Both the position numbers and the translations under genes were made by a program. Below the pieces are notes generated by a model that had not been told where the DNA came from, made no database searches, and saw nothing but the letters and a program-made list of their open reading frames with translations. DNA of 64,000 nt from Notolepis coatsorum (taxonomy: Eukaryota > Chordata > Actinopteri > Aulopiformes > Paralepididae): the NCBI GenBank assembly GCA_963971535.1, contig OZ020591.1, positions 12,020,891-12,084,890 on the forward strand, in the 5' to 3' direction. Each line of letters opens with the position of its first letter. Position 1 is the stretch's first letter. Of this stretch, positions 1-11,041 are shown one piece after another.

Positions 1-1546
1 TGACAGACAAAACTACGCAAAAAGAAATGAAGTAAAATTAAAAGAAAACAAGAAAAAATATAAATAGGAAAGACAGTAATAATAATATATAATATAAGTA
101 ATACTCTCCATTTTAGTAGCGTGATTTCCAGATGGTAAAACAAATAAAATGGAAAGTAAATTGAACACCCTCAGCAGACCACCACAATGCCATCTCCCCA
201 GCCATACGTGGGCTAGCAGTGTCAGGAAGGTTCTTTATAACATCCCTCATCCAGTGTAAGTGTGAAGGGGGAGTGGCTGCCTTCCAGTTGAATAGGATGA
301 GGCGTCTGGCAATGAGTGAGGCAAAGGCCATGGCATTGGATATTGCAGCGTTCTCCGGTGTCAGACCAAATAATGCAATAAGAGGGCATGGGTCAACATT
401 CATAAAAGATATGTCTGAATAAGATTTAAAAATGGAAGTGCAGAAAGGGGCCAGTGCTGGACAATGCCAAAACATATGGATAAGTGAGCCAGGGGCTTGG
501 TGGCACCGGTCGCATGTGGGATCCATGCCAGGGTTTATCTTCGCAAGTCTAGTCTTTGACCAATATAGACGGTGGAGGAGCTTGAACTGTATCAGTGAAT
601 GGCGGGCACATATTGAAGAAGAGCGTATTCGGGCAAGAGCATTTTCCCATTCTTTGTCTGTAAATTGATGATTTAGATCGGACTTCCAGTTTTGTCTTAT
701 AGCCAGTACTGAGGAGGGTAGGGATAGGGATATGATGTTATATAGTTTAGATATTGAGCCTTTGATTGCAACCTTCACCTCCAAGATGCGGTCGATCACA
801 GTTTTTGGAGGTATATGGGAGAACTGAGCAAATCTGTTCTTAACAAAATCACGTATCTGTAGATATCTGAAAAAATTTGTTTTTGGTAAGTTAAACTTTA
901 GGGACAATTGTGTGAATGACATAAATTAACTGTCTTGGTACAAATCATAAATGTTCAGAATGCCATTCTTAAACCAGTTGCTGAAGGCTTCATCCACCAT
1001 AGAGGGAGGGAAAAGGAAGTGTTTGTGGACAGGTGACGACTGTGACATGGCCTGGAGACCAAAGTGTTTTCTGAACTGGGACCAGATCCGGAGGGAGTGT
1101 TGTACTAAGAGGTTGTTGGTGTTCTGGGCGGTTGTGACTGGGAGCGAAGAGCAGACTAAGGATTGCAAAGATGTTCTAGAACAAGATGCCCTTTCCATGT
1201 CCACCCATGCCGGCACCCACTGACAGAGTCCGTAATGGGAATGACTCCAATAGAGAATGCTGTGAATATTTGCAGCCCAATAGTAGGCCAAGAAATTGGG
1301 TAGTGCAAAGCCTCCCTGCGATTTAGGCTTCTGGAGGGCCATTTGATTTATTCGGACTGGGCGTTTATCCCCGATAAAATCTGATATTGCCCTGTCGAGG
1401 GCTTTGAAAAATGACTTTGGAATGAAGGTTGGAATATTTTGAAATAAATACAGAAATTTCGGTAATGTGTTCATTTTCACAGTATTCACTCTGCCAACAA
1501 GTGATAAAGGAAGTGACGACCATCTGATAAAATCCTGCTTTTTCAA
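1..1546 (-). pseudogene. L1/Tx1-like LINE ORF2 C-terminal part, stop-interrupted
   Basis: On the minus strand two open stretches (1546-926 and 922-113) lie in the same frame and are separated by one in-frame TAA at 926-928. Together they encode about 475 residues typical of the region after the reverse transcriptase in L1/Tx1-clade ORF2 proteins: a start around RWSSLPLSLVGRVNTVKMN, then a stretch around KPKSQGGFALPNF, then a Cys/His motif CDRCHQ...HMFWHCP. Fish Tx1/L1 proteins carry these blocks in this order (family knowledge). The RT and endonuclease domains are missing, because homology stops near 1546, so this is a 5'-truncated copy. The A-rich stretch at 1-110 is probably its 3' UTR, continuing off the window. 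The stop and the truncation make it dead. Assignment to a LINE is near certain; the exact clade is less sure. Confidence 0.85.
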
Positions 1547-2709
1547 GTTTTAATACTCTTATCAACATGCAAGTCAACAAATGCTTGCTTTATGCAGCCA
1601 ATTAACACAAAAGGATGACCCTCATGCATTGCAAATTTACATCAAATTCAAAACAGAGTGATGCACAAAATAACTTAAAAGAAAATAATAATTTAAAACA
1701 ATGAATAAAGTGTGCATGAAATAATAGGGGAAAGAAAACGTTAGGAACTTGTTACATTCACCCACACAAGGGCTGAGGACTCACCCCCCCCCCCCTCTCT
1801 CCCTCACGCACACACTCTCCCAGCTCTCTTTCTCTCTTGCCCCTTCCTCATCTCTCTCACCCCCCCTCTCTCTCTAGTTTAAAAAAAAAAGACAGCCTTA
1901 ATATATATATATAAATATATATATATATACACACATACCAATACATTAAATTGAAAAAAAATTATATTTGTGAAAACACACAAAAACTATAAAATGCTCT
2001 CAAATAAATGGAATGGAAAAGATAAGTAGAACACATGGCATGTACACATGACAGAAGTACAGAAGTACAATCCTTATGACCAGTGATATAATTGACTTTG
2101 AATGCTTTTGTCCAGTCTCAAGAGCGGTGGACAGAATAGCCTATAAATAAGTGAGTGTCATCTGAGCCAGAGTGGTGCTCCGGGCAGGAGTCGGTCCTCT
2201 CTCTCTGCTGTCTCTCTCAAGTGTTCGTCAGCAAGTGCACTCTCTGGGGAGACTAACAATAGCCCGGTGAGAATGTACACCATAACAATATGACTACAAG
2301 GGATCTAAACAACAACACAAGCCACTGCGGTCGTAAAAAAAAAAAAACGTACAACTCAAATTGGTTCACCCTTTGTTTTTAGGCGGGGGTTCAAAGGTTA
2401 TGTTGCTCTTTGTGTGCTGAGGAAGGTTATTATTATATGAACTAAAACTAGGTGTGAAAGTTGACTGAAATAAAAACAGTAACTAAATTAGAGTATAAAT
2501 GAAAACTAACTGAAACTATATTGTGTAACTTACAAAACTAACGGAAACTATATTGTGTAACTTACAAAACAAACGGAAACTATATTGTGTAACTTACAAA
2601 ACTAACTAAAATCAAAATATACAGAACATTTCTTTAGTTTTAGTCTTTGTCAGTTTGATCAAATGTGTCAACACAGCGAGCACAGGGAGGCATTGGTGCC
2701 TAATGTTTA
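1547..2709. other. Non-coding stretch with pyrimidine tract and (AT)n
   Basis: No gene is recognisable. Positions 1785-1880 are a C/T-rich low-complexity tract with an interrupted CA part, and 1901-1930 is an AT dinucleotide run. At 2519-2606 a short motif around AACTATATTGTGTAACTTAC occurs three times in tandem. The rest shows no structure that I can name. Confidence 0.6.
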
Positions 2710-2840
2710 TTAACCCTTTCACTGCCACACGACAGAAGGTTAGCCCTTTACTATCACACAACCGACGGCGATGCTCCATCATTAGCATCAATAGCTCCGC
2801 AAATGGTTAACCGGCTGTCGTGTGGCAGTGAAAGGGTTAA
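2710..2840. mobile_element. TTAA-flanked piggyBac-type MITE (131 bp)
   Basis: The element is bounded by TTAA at 2710-2713 and 2837-2840. Inside these lie perfect 22-bp terminal inverted repeats beginning CCCTTTCACTGCCACACG. PiggyBac-superfamily transposons duplicate exactly TTAA on insertion (established), and the structure fits a non-autonomous member. The interior has the block TCACACAACCGACGGCGATG that recurs in the 30447-30662 element. It has no coding capacity. Confidence 0.75.
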
Positions 2841-3260
2841 GACCGGGATGATATATGAGTCAGTTGCCTTCACAAGGTGATGTGTTTGTATTATTACACA
2901 ATACCCTCTGAACTTATATTGCCTGCTGTGATAAATACCACCCATATTATGATAAACAGAAGAAACAAGTGAAACTAATAAAAAAAAAAAAAAACTGAAA
3001 CTAGCAAACCGACTCGGGAAACTAACTAAACTGAATTGAGAACAAAAATGTTAAACTAAATAAAACTTAAAAACTACAAAAAAAAGCACTTGCTGCTGAG
3101 TATGTCTCAGGGCCCCAGTATCTCATAAAACCTATTTTTAAAATCACTGTGCAGGCTGTTTTTTTGTTTAGTTTGATTTATAATCTTCATAAACAGACCC
3201 CCCCCCCCCCCCACTAGACTTATGAGGTTCGCCTCCAAATCCAGAGAGATACAAACCAAC

Positions 3261-3414
3261 CTTTGGCCAGATGCTTGAGGGCGTAAATAGCCAATCCTAT
3301 GGCAGGGAGGCCCACACTGAAGGTCACCCAGTGAATCACTTTGGCAATGTGGTCAATGCTGGGAGTGGCAGTGGTGTTGTTGGTGCTATTCATTGTGACA
3401 GGTGTCGTCTCCAT
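3261..3414 (-). CDS. Possible first coding exon of a class A GPCR
   Basis: The minus strand opens with ATG at 3414 and encodes about 51 residues. The N-terminus has overlapping N-glycosylation sequons (NSTNNTT), followed by a hydrophobic helix (VTFSVGLPAIGLAIYAL) and a basic turn (KHLAKG). This is the usual layout of an extracellular N-terminus, TM1 and first intracellular loop in rhodopsin-like receptors. The GLP motif in TM1 fits proton- or lipid-sensing-type orphan receptors of fish. At 3261/3260 the frame meets AAAG|GTTGGT, an acceptable splice donor, and the reading frame beyond it degenerates. Candidate acceptors for a 5' UTR exon lie upstream near 3530 and 3565. No further receptor coding is visible before position 1, so the remaining exons would have to lie outside the window, or this is an orphaned exon. 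The function is inferred from a short stretch only. Confidence 0.4.
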
Positions 3415-3601
3415 GTTGGCTTCAGCCAGAGGAGGTGACGCTGGGGTTATTTATGTGGTCAGCTGTTCAAATTAGTGGTCAGTTCCTGATAGTACCTCGG
3501 CCAGTTGGTATGCTGTGGTGAGAACAGGCCCTCAATGGGAAGTGTCGCCAATGTATCCAATCTGTAATCAAAATGTAAAGCAAATGAGTAGCCCTTCCAC
3601 T

Positions 3602-4590
3602 TTAACCTCTTAACTCTTTCATTGCCAGACCCAAGATATCTCGGGTTAACTCGCCATGCGTTGGCTGCCAGACCCGAGATATCTCAGGTTTTGGTCGTTT
3701 TTCCTTTTATTCGATATTTTTTATTCATTATTCATCCACTGACATCGGAGTTGCCATATAGGAAAGGATTTTGAGATTGCCAAAGTGCAATACCGGCCGC
3801 CGTTTGAAACCTTATATCTAACTCTGTGTTACACTCAAATGAGTTAAGCATGTTCTTGGGACATCTATGGACCTCACTGAATGTATTCTCAGTGTCAGAA
3901 ATATTGTGTCTGTTACTAGGCTTGCTTAAATTATGATGAAACAAAGGAGAATATGAATTATGATTTTTCTTTGCATCTTTGACAGTGAAAAACACCATGC
4001 TAAAAATGACCAGACATGAAAAACTGATCTCGTTCAGTACCTTCTTGAGATCACATGTACAAAAAATCTAAGGAAATGAATAAAGGGAAGATGATTAAAC
4101 AGAAGGTTTTGTAGATACAGTACTGAATTCTGCCATCCGGACCCATGCAATTTGAAATATTATTATAGAATATAGAATATGCGGCCTATAAATTACCTTA
4201 TTATAGCCAACTTGCACATCTATGGATCGGGCCAAATCTACTCTTTCCAATGGAAGAGTTCAATTTGGATTTAGTGCTACCAGGCGTGCATGAAGAACCG
4301 AGAATGAAATCTATTGTAAATACAGTCAGCTTTTTATTTTTGCGACAGGTCCGCCATTTTGAATCCGTTTGCAACGCCGATTGTTGCTAAATGTTCACAG
4401 AAGGTAGACACAATAACTGCACTCCAATATATGCCAATAACGTTCAGTTTTGTGGTATATAATCCCGTGAAATAAGAGAAATAAAAAATTATAATCAGGA
4501 AGTCATTTGATTCCAGAAAGCTGAAGAACCCTAGGAGATGTAGTTTTTTGAAATTTCAACGCTCATTGAAAGCCCTGTCTTTCCTTCATC
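3602..4590 (+). mobile_element. TTAA-anchored DNA element, copy A (about 1 kb)
   Basis: TTAA occurs at 3602, 3610 and 3646. The latter two are each followed by a variant of a terminus containing GCCAGACCCGAGATATCTC, as if the end had been tandemly duplicated. The segment from about 3790 to 4500 reappears in inverted orientation at about 34990-35810, with shared blocks such as the region around GTACTGAATTCTGCC and the one around AATATATGCCAATAACGTT. No transposase is recognisable. The far boundary is uncertain. Confidence 0.6.
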
Positions 4591-5004
4591 GTAATGGGTC
4601 TCATTCCCGAATATTTTCCAAAGAGTTCTCTTGGAAGACTTATCTTGGAACCGACTGAGACAGAATAGACGACAAGTTCACTCTGAGTCCCCAACGTGTG
4701 GGGAAGATGTCTTAAGTGGCTCAAACGATCACAGCTGAGATGTATTCTGAAACATGAACGCGCATCCCCGTTCAGGTCATTTGCATACAAAACAACACCT
4801 CCAGAGCTCCTTATAAGGCAACTAATGATGCAGCCGTGCAATAGCCCAATGCGGAAGCGCTTTGCGACAGATCAAAATGAGATTAGATTAATGTATTGTC
4901 ATCATTATAGTACAGCTCGTGGTGCACCTGCCGCAGCACGCACGCACACACGCGCACGCATGCAATACTGTATAGCCTACACGTGTAATGAATGAATGCA
5001 GTAT
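4591..5004. other. Unassigned sequence
   Basis: No gene or repeat can be named. The stretch lies between copy A of the TTAA element and the left target duplication of the SINE, and it may include the diverged far end of copy A. Confidence 0.4.
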
Positions 5005-5020
5005 AGGCTTATATTATTCT

Positions 5021-5491
5021 TTTTTTTATCCACTTTTTCTCCTCTTTTTTCTATTTTTCTCCCATCCCAATTTCGCTGTGCCAATTCTCCCCTCCCCTGT
5101 CTTGAACGTTGCTCGCATATCCCCCCCACTGGCCCATTGTAGGGAGGATAGAAGCCTTGCATCACGTGTCCCCTCCGATACACAAGGAGGCAGCCTGTCA
5201 CATCTTTTCACCTGCCAGCGCGGACTCTCATTGGCGAGGTGTAACGTGTGGGAGGCTCACACTACCCCCGCCATTTCCTGTCTCTGCTGTGCAGGCGTCC
5301 CCCAACCGACCTGTAGGAGTCGCTGTCTACAACGTCCAGATTACCACCCATCGACTTCCACCCGCTAACTCTGCCAATTGAGTTAGTATGACGGCCGGCC
5401 CAAGCCGGAGGCAACGCCGACAGCCGGATTCAAACCCGGTGTCTCTTGCGTTGGTGACGAGCGCAATGTCCGCTGCGCCATCCAGCCGCCC
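5021..5491 (-). mobile_element. tRNA-derived SINE, complete, with 16-bp target duplication
   Basis: Read on the minus strand, the head is tRNA-like with an A-box-like TGGCGCAGCGGAC and a B box GGTTTGAATCC. A unique body follows, and the end is rich in GGGAGAAAAA and A runs. The 16-bp sequence AGGCTTATATTATTCT flanks it on both sides (5005-5020 and 5492-5507) without mismatch, which fixes both boundaries and shows insertion by target-primed retrotransposition. The body is shared with the headless copy at 29145-29512. Transcription would be by RNA polymerase III from the internal boxes (family knowledge). Confidence 0.88.
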
Positions 5492-5507
5492 AGGCTTATA
5501 TTATTCT

Positions 5508-7230
5508 ATGACTTGTTTTATTAGGAGATCGAAGATACAGTCCACCAGTCCGCTACCCGACTCTGCCTGGCGGCCTTAATATGTGTACTGTACTTACTGT
5601 ATAGGGCAGAGCATATATATATAGTATCTACTAAATCCTAATGAAACAAGTAATTCGAATAATATAGTGTTCATTCATTAGACACGTAGGCTATACTGGC
5701 GCACACAAGACTTATTAATATTAATATTAATGCAGTCTATTTCCATGCGATTAGCTTTAGTTCTTATTTATTTATTTCAATATCAGTTTAATTGATTAAT
5801 GATATATTCGAAGGAATGCAGGTTTTTAGCTAGATCAAACAAAGGTCTGTCCCATTGTATACCAATCAATGGGATATATTGCATGTTGACCTGCATTCTT
5901 TCAAATGTATAATTAATCATTAAAACAGATATGTAACAAATAAGAAATACAAATTCCACAGAAGGCATTAAATAATTATTATTTTCAATCATTTCACAAT
6001 AATTGCATAATTGTGTTTGAATATCTGAGTAATTAAAGTAATTATACATTTTGTCCAAAATAGCTGGTTCAGATATGGTTAATCCAGCTGCCCTGTGATC
6101 AGATGAATCCATATTATTTATTTTTCCGACATCAAATGCGTAATTTCTTATCGTACAAATATTGTCATATTTATTTTAATTATAATTAAGTAATTAATTC
6201 CAAGGAGGCCTGTAGCGTTGACATGAAGGAATCACTATGATTCCTCCCAAATAAATGACTTGGATTTATATAGCCATTAAGAACATGGAGAACACAGTCT
6301 GTCAAGTTAATACAATTTTCAATCAGTCAATCAATCATAAGTGTGCTCTCAGCCACGGCCAAATCCGATCTCAGGAAAATTTGGGGAATCGCGCTACTAG
6401 CGCTAATATGTCTTAAATTGGCAGAAATTTGCCTGAGAGCAAATTTGTTTCCGTAAATCCGTTCGGGAATGAGACCCACTGACTACAGCAAAATGGCCGC
6501 TCGGATTTATTTCCGGTCGAAATTCGCAATCTGTTGGTAAACAAATGTATTGCTGCTGTTGTGACATGGTTAGGATGTTTTCTGTTGGATACATTTGGGA
6601 AAAAAACAACAACATTATGTTATACAGTCTAGACAGATTGATTTATGACGTGATGTCATTTTGGTACCGGTACCGGACCCGTCGGGTTAAGGGCCGTGGT
6701 TCATGGGGAACATATTGAGGCAATGTACATGGCTGATTTTGTCAAAATTATCTGTCTATGCTATACAATAATATTACAATATTAAAAGGTGCTATAGATA
6801 ACATTTCTATATAGAGTAATCGTTACAATTAAAATACATCCACAGAACTTTTTAGAAAGGTGTGGAATAAAAGTATTGCTTTTCCCACACACAAATGATT
6901 GATTAATGAATTCAAAATGTTATTGCGGGTCCAAAATTAATGTTATTGTTTACATGTTTCAGGCATGTATCCCTTCCCTACTTCCAATCCCCCCCCCCCC
7001 ACGTGGAATTCACCTGATTGGATACATGGCAAGTTGGCACTCTAGTGGCTGAATGTATAATCTATAGCACCTTCTATCTATAGCACCTTTAATAACACAT
7101 TCAATACCATTCAATATTTTAGGCCATAATATTATGATACAAAGAATTTGTTGTTGAAGTACCTCCCAACATGACCTCAAAGTTGCGTGTCTCATATCGT
7201 GGCCTTTAAGGTGTCCATGCGCCGTGTTGG
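5508..7230. other. AT-rich intergenic stretch
   Basis: No gene can be supported. A minus-strand open frame at 5783-6112 shows no recognisable domain. An imperfect hairpin lies at 5793-5924. A fragment at 6255-6345 resembles a SINE/LINE 3' tail (TTGGATTTATATAG, then AATC repeats). Confidence 0.5.
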
Positions 7231-7265
7231 TTTGAAGGGTTGTGCTGTGTTGACGTGTGCAGTGT

Positions 7266-7513
7266 CATCTGATGTCCTGGGCAGACGTGTGTGTGGGCGA
7301 GGCTCTCATCTGATGTCCTGGGCAGACGTGTGTGTGGGTGAGGCTCTCGTCTGATGCCCTGGGCAGACGTGTGTGTGGGTGAGGCTCTCATCTGATGTCC
7401 TGGGCAGACGTGTGTGTGGGTGAGGCTCTCGTCTGATGCCCTGGGCAGACGTGTGTGTGGGTGAGGCTCTCATCTGATGCCCTGGGCAGACGTGTGTGTG
7501 GGTGAGGCTCTCC
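7266..7513. repeat. 42-bp minisatellite, about 6 units
   Basis: Tandem units of 42 bp contain CCTGGGCAGACGTGTGTGTG and GAGGCTCTC(A/G)TCTGATG. Only a few positions vary (T/C in GATGTCC/GATGCCC, C/T in GGGCG/GGGTG). The period is a multiple of three, so long repetitive open frames appear by chance. No gene is implied. Confidence 0.9.
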
Positions 7514-8332
7514 ACAGGGGGTCGAGCCAATGCCAGATTTATTTAGTAAATCATCGTCTTTGCTTAAAACAAGGCAGAATGTTAATGAGAAAAGGGGGTC
7601 AGCTGCTTGGGAGGGGGGCACCATGAATTCCGGTGCCGTCGTTGTCCTTTTCCTTTGCCCGACTGAGTCTCTCTCGCCTCAGTGTCCTGTGTCCCACAGA
7701 CGGGTCCTTGGGGGAATGCTTTGAATCATGCAGCCACCAGAGAGCTGTTGTCAGGTCTTTATCTCCAAACCAGGGAACCATCAGTGACGTCCTTGGGATC
7801 ACTTCCTGTCTGCTGGCAGAGAAAGAGTTAAATATACAGCCTGTTCCTTTTTATTTATTTATATATATATTTTTTTTTACATTCAGCCACTATAATGCAA
7901 ATAAAATAATGGTTCAATCGTGTTTTAGAATGTGTAATGTGTAATGTCGTCGCCTCTAGGCAAAAGAGCCTTGCTTGGTCTTGCACTTTGTTTACATTGT
8001 TTTGGTCTGATGTGTGGGTTGGACTTTAGTAAATTATTATACTGGGAATTATTATACCTCTCTGTGCAGAGCCTGCGTTGTGGCCAGCAATACTGTGGCA
8101 AAGCCTCCCCTGTCCTCGCCGAACTCGCCACCAATCCCTGATTACATAAGCCCCACATCCCAGTGACAGATGTAGTTAGTCAAAACATGACCTGATGATA
8201 AAACAACATTTGAATATAGATGCTAACCAACATATTGGTCATGGAAATTGCACCATGTGTCATGGAATAGTCGCGGGGGAAGAACCATGACGTCAGTGGA
8301 GGAGGAGGAGGGGGGGGGGGGGGGGGGGTCGG
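7514..8332. other. Intergenic sequence ending in a G run
   Basis: No recognisable gene. The stretch ends in a purine block and a long run of G at about 8309-8328, which lies just before the LINE fragment that begins near 8333. Confidence 0.5.
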
Positions 8333-8990
8333 GGGGCTGTCCTCCACACAACATCAGCTCGAGGGACTCCAGCAAGCTGACCAAGCTGGTGAAGAAGGCT
8401 AGCTCAGTAGTGGGTGGTGAGCTGAACAAGCTGGTGAAGAAGGCTAGCTCAGTAGTGGGTGGTGAGCTGAACAAGCTGGTGAAGAAGGCTAGCTCAGTAG
8501 TGGGTGGTGAGCTGAACAAGCTGGTGAAGAAGGCTAGCTCAGTAGTGGGTGGTGAGCTGAACAAGCTGGTGAAGAAGGCTAGCTCAGTAGTGGGTGGTGA
8601 GCTGGATAACCTAGAGGTGGTGGCTGAGAGGAGGATGAGGAAAAAGCTAGAAGCTAGAAGCCATCCTGGAGAACCCCTCTCACCCCCTCTACGAGGAGCT
8701 AGCCAGAATGAAGAGCACGTTCAGACTCATCCCCCCCGACACACCACAAACTGCCTGGGCCGGTCCTTTATACCGGCAGCCATCAGGCTCTACAACAAAG
8801 GGCTCGGGCGGCCGGTTCTGCTGCCAGAACTATCACTGTCAGAACTCGGGACTTGAGAACCAGAGACTCACATCACCGTACTGACGATCATGTATTTTGC
8901 ACTAGAGACTAATATCACTGGACTCTCATCACTGGACCATCTTGTGTGTGTACCTTTTTATATTATATTGTATTTGTATCTATACTTTAA
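8333..8990 (+). pseudogene. CR1/Rex-like LINE ORF2 C-terminus and 3' UTR with internal repeat
   Basis: The plus strand encodes SKLTKLVKKASSVVG, then LEVVAERRMRKKLEA, then RSFIPAAIRLYNKGLGRP. This is the conserved order at the extreme C-terminus of a fish CR1/Rex-like LINE ORF2 (family knowledge). The part NKLVKKASSVVGGEL is repeated five times in frame by a 45-bp minisatellite at 8383-8604. The frame stays open across the repeats and ends at 8856. A 3' UTR-like region follows to about 8990. Everything upstream (endonuclease, RT) is missing, so the copy is 5'-truncated at the poly-G run. It is not expected to be functional. Confidence 0.75.
8383..8604 (+). repeat. 45-bp in-frame minisatellite (about 5 units)
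   Basis: Near-identical 45-bp units begin AAGCTGGTGAAGAAGGCTAG and end GTGGGTGGTGAGCTG. Because 45 is divisible by three, the LINE reading frame is preserved across all units. Confidence 0.93.
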
Positions 8991-9192
8991 GGGCTAGATC
9001 CACAAAGAATGGATTGCACGGAGCAAGTTGCACCCTTACTTACAATTCATTATGAATTGAAAATGGGGGACCCTGATGTAAACAAGACGAAAGTCTTTCT
9101 CTGATCTGCATCCCCTTAACAATTGTGTGTATTGAGCTGTACTGTATTGTACCCCATTCTGCAATCTGTTAATAAAATGTTCATTCAATACG
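8991..9192 (+). mobile_element. AATC/ATTC-tailed retroposon copy 1
   Basis: It contains the window's commonest short retroposon: TTGCACCCTTACTTAC, then GACCCTGATG, then TGTGTATTGAGCTGTACTG, then CATTCTGCAATCTGTTAATA, then a short tail. Eight copies or fragments are present in the window in both orientations. They could be a LINE 3' end or a SINE; no RNA polymerase III boxes are obvious. Confidence 0.7.
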
Positions 9193-9841
9193 GTCAATAC
9201 CGCCGCCTAACGCCTTGCGGCCGCTATTGCACTCCATTTGAAACATTGTAGTTTGTTTTCTCGGCTGAGCTGCAGCGTGCGGGCGGGGTCTAAATATTCC
9301 GGCAAGACAAGCGGTCACCACGGATAACAAGGTAAGGACAGTATATATCCAATCTTGCGTTGATCCGATATTATTTTCTCCCGCGATCGAAGCTGTCTGT
9401 GTGGAATGTGTGTGTGCTGTGTCCCGTTGGTCACATCACGGCACGGATTGGCACCCCGTTCCAAACCCCCTTTCATGCACGCATGAGGAAACATAATAAC
9501 GATAATCTAGCATTGATTTCAGGAAGATTCGATAATCAGGCGGAAAATGGCAACGGGATAAGTGGATTTAACTAAAGGGCTGTTTTCGCATCTTTTCTTG
9601 GGATTACTCAGAATCACTCAAACTATACTCATATTCACCACGGTATAAAACGGAAATGTACGGATGAAAAAATTATCAGTTTTTTGCATGTTGACCAGAA
9701 GAAACTCACCGACAATCGACAACGTTATTAGATCCATAGCTATAATATTTAATATAGTTTTAGCACTCGCAAACACGGCATTCTCTCCAGTGAACAAAGC
9801 GCTGGTTTAAACGCCCATAGCGACCTCTGGCGTCCATTGTG
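9193..9841. repeat. Diverged TTAA-family element with CACGGTATAA block
   Basis: It shares the blocks CTTTCATGCA...CATGA.GAAACATAATA, GGAAAATGGCAACGGGATAA and TTCACCACGGTATAAAACGG with 20200-20540 and 29566-29783. It ends next to TTAA at 9842. No coding sequence is seen. Confidence 0.5.
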
Positions 9842-9931
9842 TTAACAATTGTGTGTATTGAGCTGTACTGTATTGCACGCATTCAGCAATCTGTTAATAA
9901 CATTTTCAATCAATCAATCAATGCTGCTTTG
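9842..9931 (+). mobile_element. AATC-tailed retroposon copy 2 (3' part)
   Basis: This is a short 3' fragment with TGTGTATTGAGCTGTACTG and AATCTGTTAATAAC, then an AATC tail. A second LINE-type tail, GGGGATCAATAAAGAATC followed by TTATC repeats, stands at 9952-9986. Confidence 0.7.
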
Positions 9932-9986
9932 ACACCCGAATTTTCCCCAAGGGGATCAATAAAGAATCATCTTATCTTATCTTACA

Positions 9987-10860
9987 ACACTGAAATTCCT
10001 CATAAACACCACAACATTCATTCCCGGACGCTCGACTGATGTCAACGTTAGTTAGGACACGTTCACTATTTATGACCCCGGCCAGGGCCCTGTTTAATAA
10101 CTTTCCGGCCACGACGTTGACATGACGGTACATGCCGTCACTTCACAGATTCTCCATCACTACTGCATGAGGGACTTAGCGTGGCGCTCCGGTACGATCC
10201 AATGAGGCGAGTGCCTCAACAAGACCGACGGTCTGACAGCGGCATGGCCAGTCAGCAGTCAGTGCATCAAATGGGCTCCTCTAGGCGATTTCAATGAACA
10301 AGAGGGAGAGCTTACATGTCCAGCAGAAATAGAGCAGCTCCACAGCACTTTTCAAACCCCGTGCCACAATGGTTTTCCACAGACTCTCAGAGCGTGGCGG
10401 AAACTCAGGCTGTTTGAAGGGCAGGGGCGAAAAGAAAAAAAGGGCACCTACTGCACAACATGGGACCCCATCAGTGAGCGGAAAGATATGATGCGTCATG
10501 TACGGTGAGATAGTCTTCATCCTTGATTAAGATTAACATTAGAATAACATAGACAATCCAGATTAATAGTATAACTACACCTCTATGATAAAAACACACA
10601 GGGAACAATACACCTTTAAAATGTTTATTTCACCTCGTTGTCATGGTGTTTGAAAAGTAGATTATGGTGTTTGAAGGCCTAAACCATTGCTGCAGTGGTA
10701 CATTTCTCAATGCTAAAGATATCAGTGAGGAATATAAATATTTGGGAAACAGCATTTTAATATAGTCTGGGTTGAAAAATAGTGAACCTATTCTTTAAAA
10801 GCTATTTGCAACATATATATTTACAGGATATAAAACAGTTTAACAGTTAAAGTTAATTTG
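9987..10860. other. Unassigned intergenic sequence
   Basis: No gene or named repeat is supported. The minus-strand open frame 10281-10520 has no recognisable domain. Confidence 0.5.
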
Positions 10861-10869
10861 AGTGCCGTT

Positions 10870-11041
10870 GAGCTTCTTCCTTTCTCTCTCCTAACTCTCC
10901 TTCTCCCCTCCTGCCCTCTCCTTACTCTCCTATACTCCCCTTTTCTCCTTCTGTACTCCCCATCTCTCCTCCTGTACTCCCCTTCTCTCCACTTGTCCTC
11001 TCCTTCTCTCATGTCCTCTCCTTCTCTCATCCTGTCCTCTC
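10870..11041. repeat. CT-rich low-complexity tract
   Basis: Degenerate CTCTCCTTCTCTC/CTGTACTCCCC units. The tract resumes after the solo LTR (11860-11900), showing that the LTR inserted into it. The long open frames on both strands here are compositional. Confidence 0.85.

Noticed and set aside
5783..6112. 109-codon minus-strand frame
   Set aside because: AT-rich, overlaps the hairpin, no domain or start context that I can defend.
8248..8382. Start of a host protein with a Gly/Glu-rich N-terminus
   Set aside because: This part is a translated G run that happens to be in frame with the LINE fragment.
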